Below, one piece after another: positions 1-8,333 of a stretch of DNA of 64,000 bases (position 1 is its first letter; every line of letters starts with the position of its first letter). The notes beneath the pieces are model-generated. The model did no database searches and was not told the DNA's origin. It was given only the letters and a program-made list of their open reading frames with translations. The DNA lies in the NCBI RefSeq assembly GCF_042879035.1, contig NZ_JBIAOU010000006.1, positions 124,001 through 188,000 of the forward strand, written 5' to 3'. This DNA comes from Rhodococcus_G sp042879035 (GTDB taxonomy: Bacteria > Actinomycetota > Actinomycetes > Mycobacteriales > Mycobacteriaceae). The position numbers and the translations under genes were made by a program.

Positions 1-84
1 GGAGTCCCGGTCGGCGGCGACGCGTGCGAGTGCACGCAGCACCGCTGCCGGAGTTCCACCCGCGCCCAACCGCTCGATTCGCAT
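1..84 (-). CDS. Partial CDS at left edge, possible PabB N-terminus
   Basis: An open frame starts at an ATG at 84 and runs off the left edge, giving 28 residues that begin MRIERLGAGGTPAAVLRAL. Codon use looks coding, and it follows the DUF2786 gene by 66 bp on the same strand. In the M. tuberculosis gene order that the window otherwise follows, aminodeoxychorismate synthase component I (pabB) lies just beyond metG, and as I recall mycobacterial PabB proteins begin in a similar way. That is recall, not a search. Too little of the protein is visible to see a domain. Confidence 0.45.
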   Translation of the reverse strand, partial: MRIERLGAGGTPAAVLRALARVAADRDS

Positions 85-149
85 TCGGCAAGGGTTTCAC
101 GGCAGGGGTCCCGCGACACAAATCGGCGCAGGGTGACGCGACCCACTGC

Positions 150-1259
150 TCATCCGGCGACCGCGCGACGGTTCGGGGTCAGATGGGCGGCGTCGGCCGC
201 GGCCCGGCCCGCCTCGACGCCACCCAGATCGCTGACCGTGAACCCCCAGGACCGCAGCTTCGGTCCGAACAGGCGGTCGACCTCGGCCTGCACCGCATCG
301 GACCGCCGCGCGAGTATCGGCAGCAGGTCGCCGAATCGCGCTCCCGCGTCCACGACCGCCTGCGCGGTCGCAGCCTTCTCCGCCTCGGTCAGGCGCTGCC
401 CGATGCGCACTGCGAACCCGTAGAGGAAGGCCCGGCGAAACGCGGGTGACGTCGCGCCGCGAGCACCCTCGGCGCGCATCGCCCTGGTCGCCTGGACGAG
501 CAGGGAGGTGAACAGCAGGTCGACCTGTTCGAGGTCCGTCGGGGTGCCGATCACCGTCGCGATGGCGTCGACCGCGTTGTAGAGGGTGCGAACGTGGTTC
601 GCCTCGCCGACCGTGGTCAGCAGCAGACCCTTCTGCTTGCTGTACGGCCGATCCAGGTGGATGCGCCGGGCGTGCACGTCGACGTCACGGTCGGCCGCGG
701 TCGCGTCGAGCAGGGTGGTGGTGACCGAGTGCCGGGTCATGAGTTCCTGCGCCTTCGCCGTCAGCGTCTCGGCTTCCTCGGTGAACTCGGTGCTCTCCGC
801 CTTGGCGAGGAGTCCGCGAATCCGGTTCAGCACCTTCGCGTCCGTCCGCGATCCGGACTCGGTCGCCGTGTCGGTCGGGCGTGGCGCCTCGCCGGCCTCG
901 GGCCAGCTGGACGGAGGCGGGCACAGCCGCCGCAGCGGCAGCAGCTGCCTCAGCAGGTGCAACGCGGACAGGGACAGTGCCGGTTCGTCCGCGCTGCGCG
1001 GGTGGGTCTCCGCGATCGCTCCGAGCTGGTCGACCCAGTGCAGCGGTGCGCGCGCCCACGCGCCGCTGCGGTTGGCCTCGCGCAGGATCAGCACGCCGAT
1101 CGGTGTGACGTCGACAGCGGCGAGGCCGCGCCGGGCGACGTGCAGGACGTCGCCCGGTTGCCAGCCGTGTTCGTAGGCGCGCTGCAGCGCCGCCGCCGCG
1201 TCGAGGTCGCCCGACCCCGCTCCGGTCCTGTCTCGAATGTCTGTTCGATCAATCCCCAT
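150..1259 (-). CDS. DUF2786 domain-containing protein
   Basis: A 369-aa protein of unknown biochemical role. The DUF2786 signature is in the middle, around residues 143-175: RIRGLLAKAESTEFTEEAE followed by the TLTAKAQELMTRHSV helix. DUF2786 proteins are widespread in actinobacteria, usually as single genes. The N-terminal 140 residues (WQPGDVLHVARRG...) and the basic C-terminal part are typical of the actinobacterial members. No signal peptide or membrane segment is visible. The start is the ATG at 1259. It is transcribed in the same direction as metG, 65 bp downstream of the metG stop, so it could be co-transcribed with it. Family membership is fairly sure; no function can be assigned. Confidence 0.8.
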   Translation of the reverse strand: MGIDRTDIRDRTGAGSGDLDAAAALQRAYEHGWQPGDVLHVARRGLAAVDVTPIGVLILREANRSGAWARAPLHWVDQLGAIAETHPRSADEPALSLSALHLLRQLLPLRRLCPPPSSWPEAGEAPRPTDTATESGSRTDAKVLNRIRGLLAKAESTEFTEEAETLTAKAQELMTRHSVTTTLLDATAADRDVDVHARRIHLDRPYSKQKGLLLTTVGEANHVRTLYNAVDAIATVIGTPTDLEQVDLLFTSLLVQATRAMRAEGARGATSPAFRRAFLYGFAVRIGQRLTEAEKAATAQAVVDAGARFGDLLPILARRSDAVQAEVDRLFGPKLRSWGFTVSDLGGVEAGRAAADAAHLTPNRRAVAG

Positions 1260-1324
1260 GGGGGCAGTGTGCCCCGGGGGTACGACAAGTTCTCCCGCCG
1301 CAGGTCAGTGCGGGTTTTCCCGCT

Positions 1325-2881
1325 TCAGTCGTCGGCGGGCTCGACGTAGCGCGGGAACACCGGCGCCGGCGCCGGCAGGGGGGTGCCTGCCACGATCCGG
1401 GTGCCGAGGTCGGAGAACTGGCGGTTCTCGGCTGCCTGCCCGAGCACGGAGAGGATCTTGTCGGCGGCGTCCGGCATCACCGGCTGGACGAGAATGCCGA
1501 CGATCCGCACCACCTCGAGCGTCACGTACAGCACGGTCGCCATCCGCGCCGGGTCGGTCTTGCGCAGCACCCACGGCTCCTGCGCACTGAAGTACCGGTT
1601 GGTCTCGGCGAGGACGTGCCAGACGGTCTCGAGGCCCAGGTGGATGGCCTGCGCGTCGAACTCCGCGCGGACCTTCTCCAGCAGGGCGTCGGCCTGCGCG
1701 AGCAGTGCGGTGTCGGCGTCGGTGAACTCGCCGGGCGTGGGGACCTTCCCGTCGCAGTTCTTGGCGACCATCGACAGGGACCGCTGGGCGAGGTTGCCCA
1801 ATTCGTTCGAGAGATCCGCGTTCATCCGGGTGACGATGGCCTCGTGGCTGTAGCTGCCGTCCTGGCCGAACGAGATCTCCCGGAGCAGGAAGTAGCGGAC
1901 GGCGTCGAGGCCGTACTCGTCGACCATCTCGAGTGGGTCGACGACGTTGCCGACCGACTTCGACATCTTCTCGCCCTTGTTGTAGAGGAAGCCGTGCACG
2001 AACACGCGCTTCGGCAGGTCGAGTCCGGCCGACATCAGGAACGCCGGCCAGTACACGGTGTGGAACCGGCTGATGTCCTTGCCGATGATGTGCAGGTCCG
2101 CCGGCCAGTACTTCCCGTACGCCTCGGCGTCGGTGTCGGGGAACCCGACACCGGTCAGGTAGTTGGTGAGGGCGTCGACCCAGACGTACATGACGTGCGC
2201 GGGATCGCCGGGTATGGGCACACCCCAGTCGAAGGTGGTCCGCGACACCGACAGGTCCTTGAGGCCGCCGGAGACGAAGCTGACGATCTCGTTGCGCCGC
2301 GTCGCGGGCGCGATGAACTCGGGATGCGCCTCGTACAGCGCGAGCAGCCTGTCCTGGTAGGCGGACAGCTTGAAGAAGTACGTCGACTCCTCGGTCCACT
2401 CGACGGGGGTGCCCGTGTCGGTCGAGATGCGGCTGCCGTCCTCCTGCAGCGTCGTCTCGGCCTCGGTGTAGTACGCCTCGTCCCGCACCGAGTACCAGCC
2501 GGAGTAGGTGTCGATGTAGATGTCCCCGGCCGCGACCATCCGCTCCCAGATCGCCTTGCTCGCCACCTCGTGGTCGGCGTCGGTGGTCCGGATGAACCGG
2601 TCGTAGGAGATGTTCAGCACCTTGTCCATCGCCTGGAACACGTCGGAGTTCCGGGCCGCGAGCTCGCGGACGTCGATGCCTTCCTTGGCTGCGGTCTGCT
2701 GCATCTTCAGGCCGTGCTCGTCCGTGCCGGTCATGAAGAACACGTCGAACCCGTCGAGACGCTTGAAGCGTGCGAGGGCGTCCGAGGCGATGTACTCGTA
2801 GGCGTGCCCGATGTGCGGGGCGCCGTTGGGGTACGCGATCGCAGTGGTGATGTAGAACGGGGGCCGGGTCGCTGCAGTCAT
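1325..2881 (-). CDS. metG: Methionyl-tRNA synthetase
   Basis: Charges tRNA-Met with methionine in the cytoplasm; essential. The class I signatures are both visible: HIGH at residues 23-26 (PNGAPHIGHAYEY) and KMSKS near residue 305 (GEKMSKSVGN). The anticodon-binding helical domain follows. At 518 aa it is the usual length of the actinobacterial form without the C-terminal dimerisation/tRNA-binding domain of E. coli MetG. Start is the ATG at 2881 (MTAATRPPFYITTAIAYPNG). It diverges from tatD across only 20 bp, so the two promoters must overlap each other's 5' coding ends. Confidence 0.98.
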   Translation of the reverse strand: MTAATRPPFYITTAIAYPNGAPHIGHAYEYIASDALARFKRLDGFDVFFMTGTDEHGLKMQQTAAKEGIDVRELAARNSDVFQAMDKVLNISYDRFIRTTDADHEVASKAIWERMVAAGDIYIDTYSGWYSVRDEAYYTEAETTLQEDGSRISTDTGTPVEWTEESTYFFKLSAYQDRLLALYEAHPEFIAPATRRNEIVSFVSGGLKDLSVSRTTFDWGVPIPGDPAHVMYVWVDALTNYLTGVGFPDTDAEAYGKYWPADLHIIGKDISRFHTVYWPAFLMSAGLDLPKRVFVHGFLYNKGEKMSKSVGNVVDPLEMVDEYGLDAVRYFLLREISFGQDGSYSHEAIVTRMNADLSNELGNLAQRSLSMVAKNCDGKVPTPGEFTDADTALLAQADALLEKVRAEFDAQAIHLGLETVWHVLAETNRYFSAQEPWVLRKTDPARMATVLYVTLEVVRIVGILVQPVMPDAADKILSVLGQAAENRQFSDLGTRIVAGTPLPAPAPVFPRYVEPADD

Positions 2882-2901
2882 GGTGCGCCTACTCTATCTG
2901 C

Positions 2902-3729
2902 GTGCCCAAGGATCGTCCGGCCCCGGACCTGCCCGAGCCCCTCGCGCCGCTGATCGACGCCCACACCCACCTCGATTCGTGCGGCGCGCACGACGCGACG
3001 TCGGTCGCGGAGATCGTCGACCGGGCCGAGAAGGTGGGTGTCGGACGGGTGGTCACCGTCGCCGACGACCTTGCCGCGGCGCGGTTCGCCGTGGACGCCG
3101 CGCACTGGGATCCGCGGGTGTACGCCGCGGTCGCGATCCACCCCACCCGCGCCGACGTCCTCGACGCCGCGACCAAGGTCGAGATCGAACGGCTCGCCTC
3201 CGACCCGCGCACCGTGGCGGTGGGCGAGACCGGTCTGGACTACTACTGGCCCGGGAAACTCGAGGGCTGCGCCGGCATCGAGGACCAGGTCGAGGGGTTC
3301 CGCTGGCACATCGACCTGGCGAAGCGGCTGCGCAAGCCGCTGATGATCCACAACCGCGAGGCCGATCACGACCTGCTGACCGTGCTGCTGGACGAGGGTG
3401 CGCCCGAGACGGTGATCTTCCACTGCTTCTCGTCGGACGCGACGATGGCGCTGGCGTGCATCGAGGCCGGGTATCTGCTCAGCTTCTCCGGGACCGTCAG
3501 CTTCCGCAACGCGCGCGAGCTGCACGAGGCGGCGAAGCTGGTCCCGGATGACCAGCTGTTGGTCGAGACCGACGCGCCGTACCTGACGCCGCACCCGTTC
3601 CGCGGCGCCCCGAACGAGCCGTACTGCCTGCCCTACACGGTCCGGTCACTCGCTGCGACCCGCGGCCAGGACCCGTTCGCCCTGGCCGCCGCGGCGACGG
3701 CCAACGCCGAGCGCGTCTACCGCCTCTGA
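2902..3729 (+). CDS. tatD: TatD family metal-dependent hydrolase/DNase
   Basis: A 275-aa TIM-barrel metallohydrolase. The metal-ligand motif IDAHTHLDSCG is at the N-terminus, VAVGETGLDYYW mid-protein, HNREADHDLL and the IFHCFSS motif further on, and the late ETDAPYLTP motif is present, so the active site looks complete. The family includes 3'-5' exonucleases and D-Tyr-tRNA deacylase-like enzymes; the exact role is uncertain. The start is a GTG at 2902. A TACTCT hexamer ends about 7 nt before it (2889-2894), which as a -10 element would give a leaderless mRNA. There is no room for a separate promoter in the 20-bp divergent gap with metG. Confidence 0.93.
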   Translation: MPKDRPAPDLPEPLAPLIDAHTHLDSCGAHDATSVAEIVDRAEKVGVGRVVTVADDLAAARFAVDAAHWDPRVYAAVAIHPTRADVLDAATKVEIERLASDPRTVAVGETGLDYYWPGKLEGCAGIEDQVEGFRWHIDLAKRLRKPLMIHNREADHDLLTVLLDEGAPETVIFHCFSSDATMALACIEAGYLLSFSGTVSFRNARELHEAAKLVPDDQLLVETDAPYLTPHPFRGAPNEPYCLPYTVRSLAATRGQDPFALAAAATANAERVYRL

Positions 3730-3736
3730 GCCCCCG

Positions 3737-3797
3737 GCCGAGTGTGCACTCACCGTCGCATCGCCCGAGTGGGCGCGACGGCAGGTGCGCATTCGGC
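3737..3797. terminator. Convergent (bidirectional) hairpin terminator
   Basis: A long imperfect palindrome fills the gap between convergent tatD and the amino-acid ABC ATPase gene. The outer arms (from 3737 and ending at 3797) pair gccgagtgtgca with gcgcattcggc allowing mismatches, and the inner arms pair ccgtcgc with gcgacgg. There is no T-run, as is usual for actinobacterial terminators. The left arm resembles the element at 24110-24167. Confidence 0.7.
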
Positions 3798-3805
3798 GGC
3801 AGGCG

Positions 3806-4570
3806 CTACAGCACCTTCCGTAGGAAGTCCTGGGTGCGGGGCTGTTGTGGGTTGCCGAACACGGCTTCGGGGGTGCCCTCCTCGACGATGTTGCCGTCGG
3901 CCATGAAGATCACCCGGTCGGAGACCTCGCGGGCGAAGCCCATCTCGTGGGTGACGACGACCATCGTCATGCCGCCCGCGGCGAGGTCGCGCAGCACCTG
4001 GAGCACCTCGCCGACCATCTCGGGATCCAGGGCGCTGGTGGCTTCGTCGAACAGCATGACGTCGGGGTTCATCGCGAGTGCGCGGGCGATCGCGACGCGC
4101 TGCTTCTGTCCACCGGACAGGCTGGCGGGTTTGGCGTCCTTCTTCTCGGCGAGCCCGACCTGGCCGAGCAGCCGGATGCCGATCTCGCGGGCCTCGTCTC
4201 TGGTGGCCTTCCTGGTCTGCACCGGGGCGAGCATGACGTTCTCGAGCGCGGTCATGTGGGGGAAGAGGTTGAAGTGCTGGAACACCATGCCGATGTGCTG
4301 GCGCACCTTGTCGATGTCGACCTTGTCGGCCGTCAGGTCGACGCCGTCGACGACGACCTCGCCGCCGGTGACCTCCTCGAGGCGGTTGAGGCAGCGCAGG
4401 AACGTGCTCTTGCCGGATCCGGACGGCCCGATCACGCACACCACCTCGCCGGCGGCGATCTCGACGTCGATGCCCTTGAGCACCTCGTTGTCGCCGTACG
4501 ACTTCGTCAATCCCGTGACGCGGATCTTCGGCTCGGTGCCGACGGTCTCACCGGTGGCGCGCTCGCTCAC
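3806..4570 (-). CDS. Polar amino-acid ABC transporter ATP-binding protein (GlnQ/HisP type)
   Basis: A 254-aa ATPase that powers the neighbouring permease. It has Walker A GPSGSGKST, Q-loop in VFQHFNLFPHMT, signature LSGGQKQRVAIARAL, Walker B DVMLFDEATSALDPE and the H-loop VVTHEMGFA. The FPHMT/NVMLAP sequence after the Q-loop is typical of the GlnQ/GltL subfamily. Start is the GTG at 4570 (MSERATGETVGTEPKIRVTG), which overlaps the TGA of the upstream permease gene as GTGA, so the two are translationally coupled. The specific amino acid cannot be read from the sequence. Confidence 0.95.
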   Translation of the reverse strand: MSERATGETVGTEPKIRVTGLTKSYGDNEVLKGIDVEIAAGEVVCVIGPSGSGKSTFLRCLNRLEEVTGGEVVVDGVDLTADKVDIDKVRQHIGMVFQHFNLFPHMTALENVMLAPVQTRKATRDEAREIGIRLLGQVGLAEKKDAKPASLSGGQKQRVAIARALAMNPDVMLFDEATSALDPEMVGEVLQVLRDLAAGGMTMVVVTHEMGFAREVSDRVIFMADGNIVEEGTPEAVFGNPQQPRTQDFLRKVL

Positions 4571-6057
4571 GTGTTGATCCTCTTCTCGAGCCGGTCGGAG
4601 AGCTTGGTCAGGGCCATGATGACGACGAAGTAGAAGATGCCGACGATCAGCCACATGTTGAACGACTCGAAGGTCCTGGCGATGATGATCTTGCCGGTCT
4701 GGGTCAGCTCGGCGATGCCGATCACCGACAGGATCGACGTGTCCTTCAGGGTGATCACGGCCTGGTTCACGAACGACGGCATCATCGTCCGCACCGCTTG
4801 GGGCAGCACGACCTTGCGCATCGCGGGCAGGTAGCCGATGCCGAGGCTGCGGGCGGCCTCCATCTGCCCCTTGTCGACGGCCTGGATGCCGCCGCGGATG
4901 ATCTCGGTGATGTACGCGCCCGCGTTCAGACTCAGGGTGATGATGCCCGCGGTCATCGCCGGCATCTGGAAGTCGAGGGCGGCGGGGATGCCGAAGTAGA
5001 TGAAGAACGCCTGCACCAGCAGTGGGGTGCCGCGGAAGATGTCGACGTAGGTGACGCCGATTCCGCGCAGGACCCGGCTGGTGGAGACCCGGAAGAAGCC
5101 GAAGATCAGGCCGAGCACGAGGGCGATCGCGAGCGAGACGACGGTGAGCACCAGCGTGAGCCACAGGCCCTTCATCAGGAGCGGGAAGCTGTCCTTCAGG
5201 AGCGAGAAGAAGGTGTTGCCGCCCTGCGCTTGCGGTTGCTCCCCGAGGTAGCGGTCGAGGATCTCGTCGTACTCGCCGCTGGCCCGCAGGTTCGCCAGGC
5301 CGGCGTTGAACTTGGTGAGCAGTTCGGCGTTCTGGCCCTTGGACACTGCGAAGCCGTAGGAGTTGCCCGCCTCCTTGCCGGTGACGGTCTCGAGGCCGTT
5401 GCCCTGCGCGATGCCGTACAGCAGGACCGGGTAGTCGTCGAACACCGCGACGGAGTTACCGGTCTTGACGTCGTCGTACATGCTGGCGGAGTCGTCGAAG
5501 GTGACGGTGGTGAAGCCGTACTGGTCCTTGATGGACTCCGCGAACGTCGCGCCCTCGGTGCCGGTCTTGATCGCGACCCGCTTGCCCCGCAGGTCCTCGT
5601 AGGACGTGACGGTGTCATTGTTCTTCGCGACGGCCATCTGGACGCCCGAGTCGAAGTACGGGTCGGAGAAGTCGAACACGAGTTTGCGTTCGTCGGTGAT
5701 CGACATCCCGGCGATGACGCCGTCGACCTGACGTGACTGCAGCGCCTGCACCGCGGCGTTGAAGCCGAGCGGCTTGACCTGGTAGCTGAACCCCTGGTCG
5801 GCGGCGATCGCGCCGAGCAGGTCCATGTCGATGCCGACGAAGTCGCCCTGCCCGTTCTGGAATTCGAACGGAGCGAAGGTCACGTCGGTGGCGATCACGT
5901 ACGTCTTGTCCGTGCCGGACTGGGTGGCGGCCGGGCCGCCGGTGCCCGCTGCCGCTGCATCCGGTCCGACGGCGATTCCGATCAGTGCGAGGAACCCGAT
6001 CAGGACAGCCGCCACGACGGATCGTGCGGACTGTCGTCCACGATGCCGAATGCTCAT
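4567..6057 (-). CDS. Fused substrate-binding protein and permease of a polar amino-acid ABC transporter
   Basis: A 496-aa protein that puts the solute receptor and the membrane channel on one chain. A signal/anchor segment (SVVAAVLIGFLALIGIAV) is at residues 14-32. A family 3 solute-binding domain follows at about 50-270 (YVIATDVTFAPFEFQNGQGD, VDGVIAGMSITDERK). A HisM/GlnP permease domain with about four membrane helices lies at about 285-496, with the EAA loop GQMEAARSLGIGYLPA. Such fusions are known in Gram-positives and tie the receptor to the membrane. Start was placed at ATG 6057 because the signal sequence begins there; an upstream in-frame ATG at 6207 would add 50 residues that do not resemble a signal. 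It overlaps the ATPase gene by 4 bp. Confidence 0.93.
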   Translation of the reverse strand: MSIRHRGRQSARSVVAAVLIGFLALIGIAVGPDAAAAGTGGPAATQSGTDKTYVIATDVTFAPFEFQNGQGDFVGIDMDLLGAIAADQGFSYQVKPLGFNAAVQALQSRQVDGVIAGMSITDERKLVFDFSDPYFDSGVQMAVAKNNDTVTSYEDLRGKRVAIKTGTEGATFAESIKDQYGFTTVTFDDSASMYDDVKTGNSVAVFDDYPVLLYGIAQGNGLETVTGKEAGNSYGFAVSKGQNAELLTKFNAGLANLRASGEYDEILDRYLGEQPQAQGGNTFFSLLKDSFPLLMKGLWLTLVLTVVSLAIALVLGLIFGFFRVSTSRVLRGIGVTYVDIFRGTPLLVQAFFIYFGIPAALDFQMPAMTAGIITLSLNAGAYITEIIRGGIQAVDKGQMEAARSLGIGYLPAMRKVVLPQAVRTMMPSFVNQAVITLKDTSILSVIGIAELTQTGKIIIARTFESFNMWLIVGIFYFVVIMALTKLSDRLEKRINT

Positions 6058-6172
6058 CCGCGCCAGCTTCCCGGTTGATCGTTCGCGACCCAGACAGATC
6101 TCGAAAAGGTAGCCACGAGTACCTGCTTTTCGCTGGTCACACGCCGTAAGGTTGCCGGAGCTCCGCCTGTTC

Positions 6173-6218
6173 GTTACCGTACTGTGATCGATGAAGGCTG
6201 GGATCACATCTCGGTAAC
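6173..6218. promoter_or_regulatory. Imperfect inverted repeat upstream of rpfB (candidate operator)
   Basis: Two 17-bp arms, 6173-6189 (gttaccgtactgtgatc) and 6202-6218 (gatcacatctcggtaac), pair at 14 of 17 positions around a 12-bp spacer. The right arm ends 20 bp before the rpfB GTG, in the divergent region shared with the amino-acid transporter promoter. The halves contain TGTGA and TCACA, but spaced 16 bp apart rather than the 6 bp of a CRP/GlxR site, so the factor is unknown. Confidence 0.5.
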
Positions 6219-6238
6219 CGACAGTTCAGGACTTTGAC

Positions 6239-7366
6239 GTGTCACCTCTCACTCGGATCAACAAGGCCACATCGCCGCTTCTCCGGCTCATCGTCGGGGC
6301 GCTGCTGCTGACCCTGATCGCGGGAGGTGCGCTGGCCGTGAGCCGCCACAAGACCGTGCTCGTCGACGTCGACGGCGAGACGATCTCGCTGAGCACGATG
6401 TCCACCGATGTGGATTCCGTGCTCGCCGACGCCGGATACGCGGTCGGGGACAAGGACGTCGTCGCGCCGGCGCTGGGATCGCCGGTCTCGGACGGCGACA
6501 CCGTCGTGCTCCGCCGCGCGCGGGAGCTGACGCTCACCGTCGACGGTCAGCCGCGCACCCTGTGGACCACCGCGCTCACCGTCGACGAGGCACTGTCCCA
6601 GGAGCGCCTGTCCGGTGACGTCCACGTCTCGGCGTCGCGCTCGCAGCGGCTGCCGCTCGAGGGATCAGATCTCGAGGTCATCAGCCCGAAGGCGGTGCGC
6701 CTGATCGACGGCGCCACCGCTCCCGTCGACCTGCGGCTCGCGGTGCCCACCGTCGCCGAGCTGCTGACGGCCCAGGGTGCCCCGTTGCAGCAGCAGGACA
6801 CCGTCGAGCCGTCCGCCGAGACCCCGGTCACCGACGGCCTCGAGGTGAAGGTCACCCGGATCCGGACCGAGAACCGCACCGAGACGCAGCCCATGGCACC
6901 GCCCGAACAGCGCATCGAGGATCCGGCCATGAAGATGAGCCAGACGGTCGAGGAGCAGCCCGGCGCCCCCGGCCTTCGGGACGTCACGATCGCCGTCACC
7001 ACTGTCAACGGCGTCGAGACCGGTCGCCAGGAGCTGTCCGAGAACGTGATCACCGCGGCGCAGCCGAAGGTGGTGCGCGTCGGCACGAAACCGGGCACCG
7101 CGGTGCCGCCGGTGACCAACGGCTCGATCTGGGACGCGCTCGCCCAGTGCGAGGCGACCGGCAACTGGCACATCAACAGCGGCAACGGCTTCTACGGCGG
7201 CGTGCAGTTCGACCAGAACACCTGGGAGCGTCAGGGCGGACTCGCGTACGCGCCCCGAGCCGATCTCGCCACCCGCGAGGAGCAGATCGCGATCGCGACG
7301 AAGACGCAGCAGACCCAGGGCTGGGGCGCGTGGCCCTCGTGCAGTTCCAGGCTCGGCCTGGGCTGA
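6239..7366 (+). CDS. rpfB: Resuscitation-promoting factor RpfB
   Basis: A 375-aa secreted or anchored peptidoglycan-cleaving enzyme that helps dormant cells resume growth. An N-terminal hydrophobic segment at about residues 14-34 (LLRLIVGALLLTLIAGGALA) lacks a lipobox Cys, unlike the lipoprotein form described for M. tuberculosis, so it is probably an uncleaved anchor. Three DUF348 repeats follow (about 40-215), then a G5 domain (about 225-290). The C-terminal lysozyme-like Rpf domain (about 297-375) holds the catalytic Glu in ALAQCEATGNW and the two conserved Cys. Start is GTG 6239. It lies between the divergent transporter operon and rsmA in the order rpfB-ksgA-ispE conserved in mycobacteria. 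Confidence 0.96.
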   Translation: MSPLTRINKATSPLLRLIVGALLLTLIAGGALAVSRHKTVLVDVDGETISLSTMSTDVDSVLADAGYAVGDKDVVAPALGSPVSDGDTVVLRRARELTLTVDGQPRTLWTTALTVDEALSQERLSGDVHVSASRSQRLPLEGSDLEVISPKAVRLIDGATAPVDLRLAVPTVAELLTAQGAPLQQQDTVEPSAETPVTDGLEVKVTRIRTENRTETQPMAPPEQRIEDPAMKMSQTVEEQPGAPGLRDVTIAVTTVNGVETGRQELSENVITAAQPKVVRVGTKPGTAVPPVTNGSIWDALAQCEATGNWHINSGNGFYGGVQFDQNTWERQGGLAYAPRADLATREEQIAIATKTQQTQGWGAWPSCSSRLGLG

Positions 7367-7426
7367 CTCGTCCGTCCCGGCGGCGTGAATTTCGCGGCCG
7401 TGACGCGTGACCGCTAAGTTCGACGC

Positions 7427-8299
7427 GTGTCGGATTCACAACCCCGCGGCCAGGCCGCCCTGCTCGGCCCCGCCGAGGTGCGTGCACTCGCGGCGGAGTT
7501 CGACGTCCGCCCGACCAAGCAACTCGGCCAGAACTTCGTGCACGACGCCAACACGGTGCGACGCATCGTCACCACCGCCGGCGTCGGACGTGACGACGTG
7601 GTGCTCGAGGTCGGCCCGGGGCTGGGGTCGTTGACGCTGGCCCTCCTCGATGTCGTGGACCGGGTGGTCGCCGTCGAGATCGACCCGAAGCTCGCGGCGC
7701 GACTGCCCGCCACCGCGCGGGAGCGGGCGCCGCAGTTGGCCGACCGTTTGTCCGTCGTCGGAGCCGACGCGATGAAGGTGCTGCCGGACGATCTGCCCGC
7801 CGAGCCGACGGCTCTGGTGGCGAATTTGCCCTACAACGTCGCGGTGCCGGTGCTGCTGCACCTGTTCGCCGAGTTCGAGAGCCTGCGCACCGCGCTGGTG
7901 ATGGTGCAGTCGGAGGTCGCGGACCGCCTCGCCGCGGTGCCGGGCAGCAAGATCTACGGCGTGCCGAGCGTGAAGGCGAACTTCTTCGGCGAGGTGCGCC
8001 GCGCGGGGGCCGTCGGCAGGCAGGTGTTCTGGCCGGTGCCGCAGGTGGAGTCCGGTCTGGTCCGCGTCGACCGCTACGAGCAGGCGCCGTGGCCGATCGA
8101 CACCGAGCACCGCAAGCGGGTGTTCGCGGTCGTGGACGCCGCATTCGCCCAGCGTCGCAAGACCCTTCGGGCCGCGCTGGCGACCTGGGCGGGATCGCCC
8201 GTCGAGGCGGAGCGACGGCTGGTGGCGGCCGGCATCGACCCGACCGCACGCGGGGAGGTCCTCGACGCGGCCGCGTTCGTCCGCCTCGCGAACGTCTGA
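7427..8299 (+). CDS. rsmA: 16S rRNA (adenine1518-N6/adenine1519-N6)-dimethyltransferase
   Basis: Uses S-adenosylmethionine to dimethylate two adjacent adenines in the 3' hairpin of 16S rRNA late in 30S assembly; loss gives kasugamycin resistance. The 290-aa protein has the expected motifs: KQLGQNFVHD near the N-terminus, SAM motif I VLEVGPGLGSLT, and the adenine-binding NLPYNVAVP. The length is normal for actinobacteria. The start is GTG at 7427. It is 60 bp downstream of rpfB and may share its transcript; the next gene follows after 34 bp. Confidence 0.97.
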   Translation: MSDSQPRGQAALLGPAEVRALAAEFDVRPTKQLGQNFVHDANTVRRIVTTAGVGRDDVVLEVGPGLGSLTLALLDVVDRVVAVEIDPKLAARLPATARERAPQLADRLSVVGADAMKVLPDDLPAEPTALVANLPYNVAVPVLLHLFAEFESLRTALVMVQSEVADRLAAVPGSKIYGVPSVKANFFGEVRRAGAVGRQVFWPVPQVESGLVRVDRYEQAPWPIDTEHRKRVFAVVDAAFAQRRKTLRAALATWAGSPVEAERRLVAAGIDPTARGEVLDAAAFVRLANV

Positions 8300-8333
8300 C
8301 CCGGCTGGGAATAGAGCAGTATCGAGTTAAAAT

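Noticed and set aside
6173..6218. CRP/GlxR site upstream of rpfB (TGTGA...TCACA)
   Set aside because: The half-sites are 16 bp apart instead of 6, so it is not a normal CRP-family site. The longer inverted repeat is kept as an unassigned operator.
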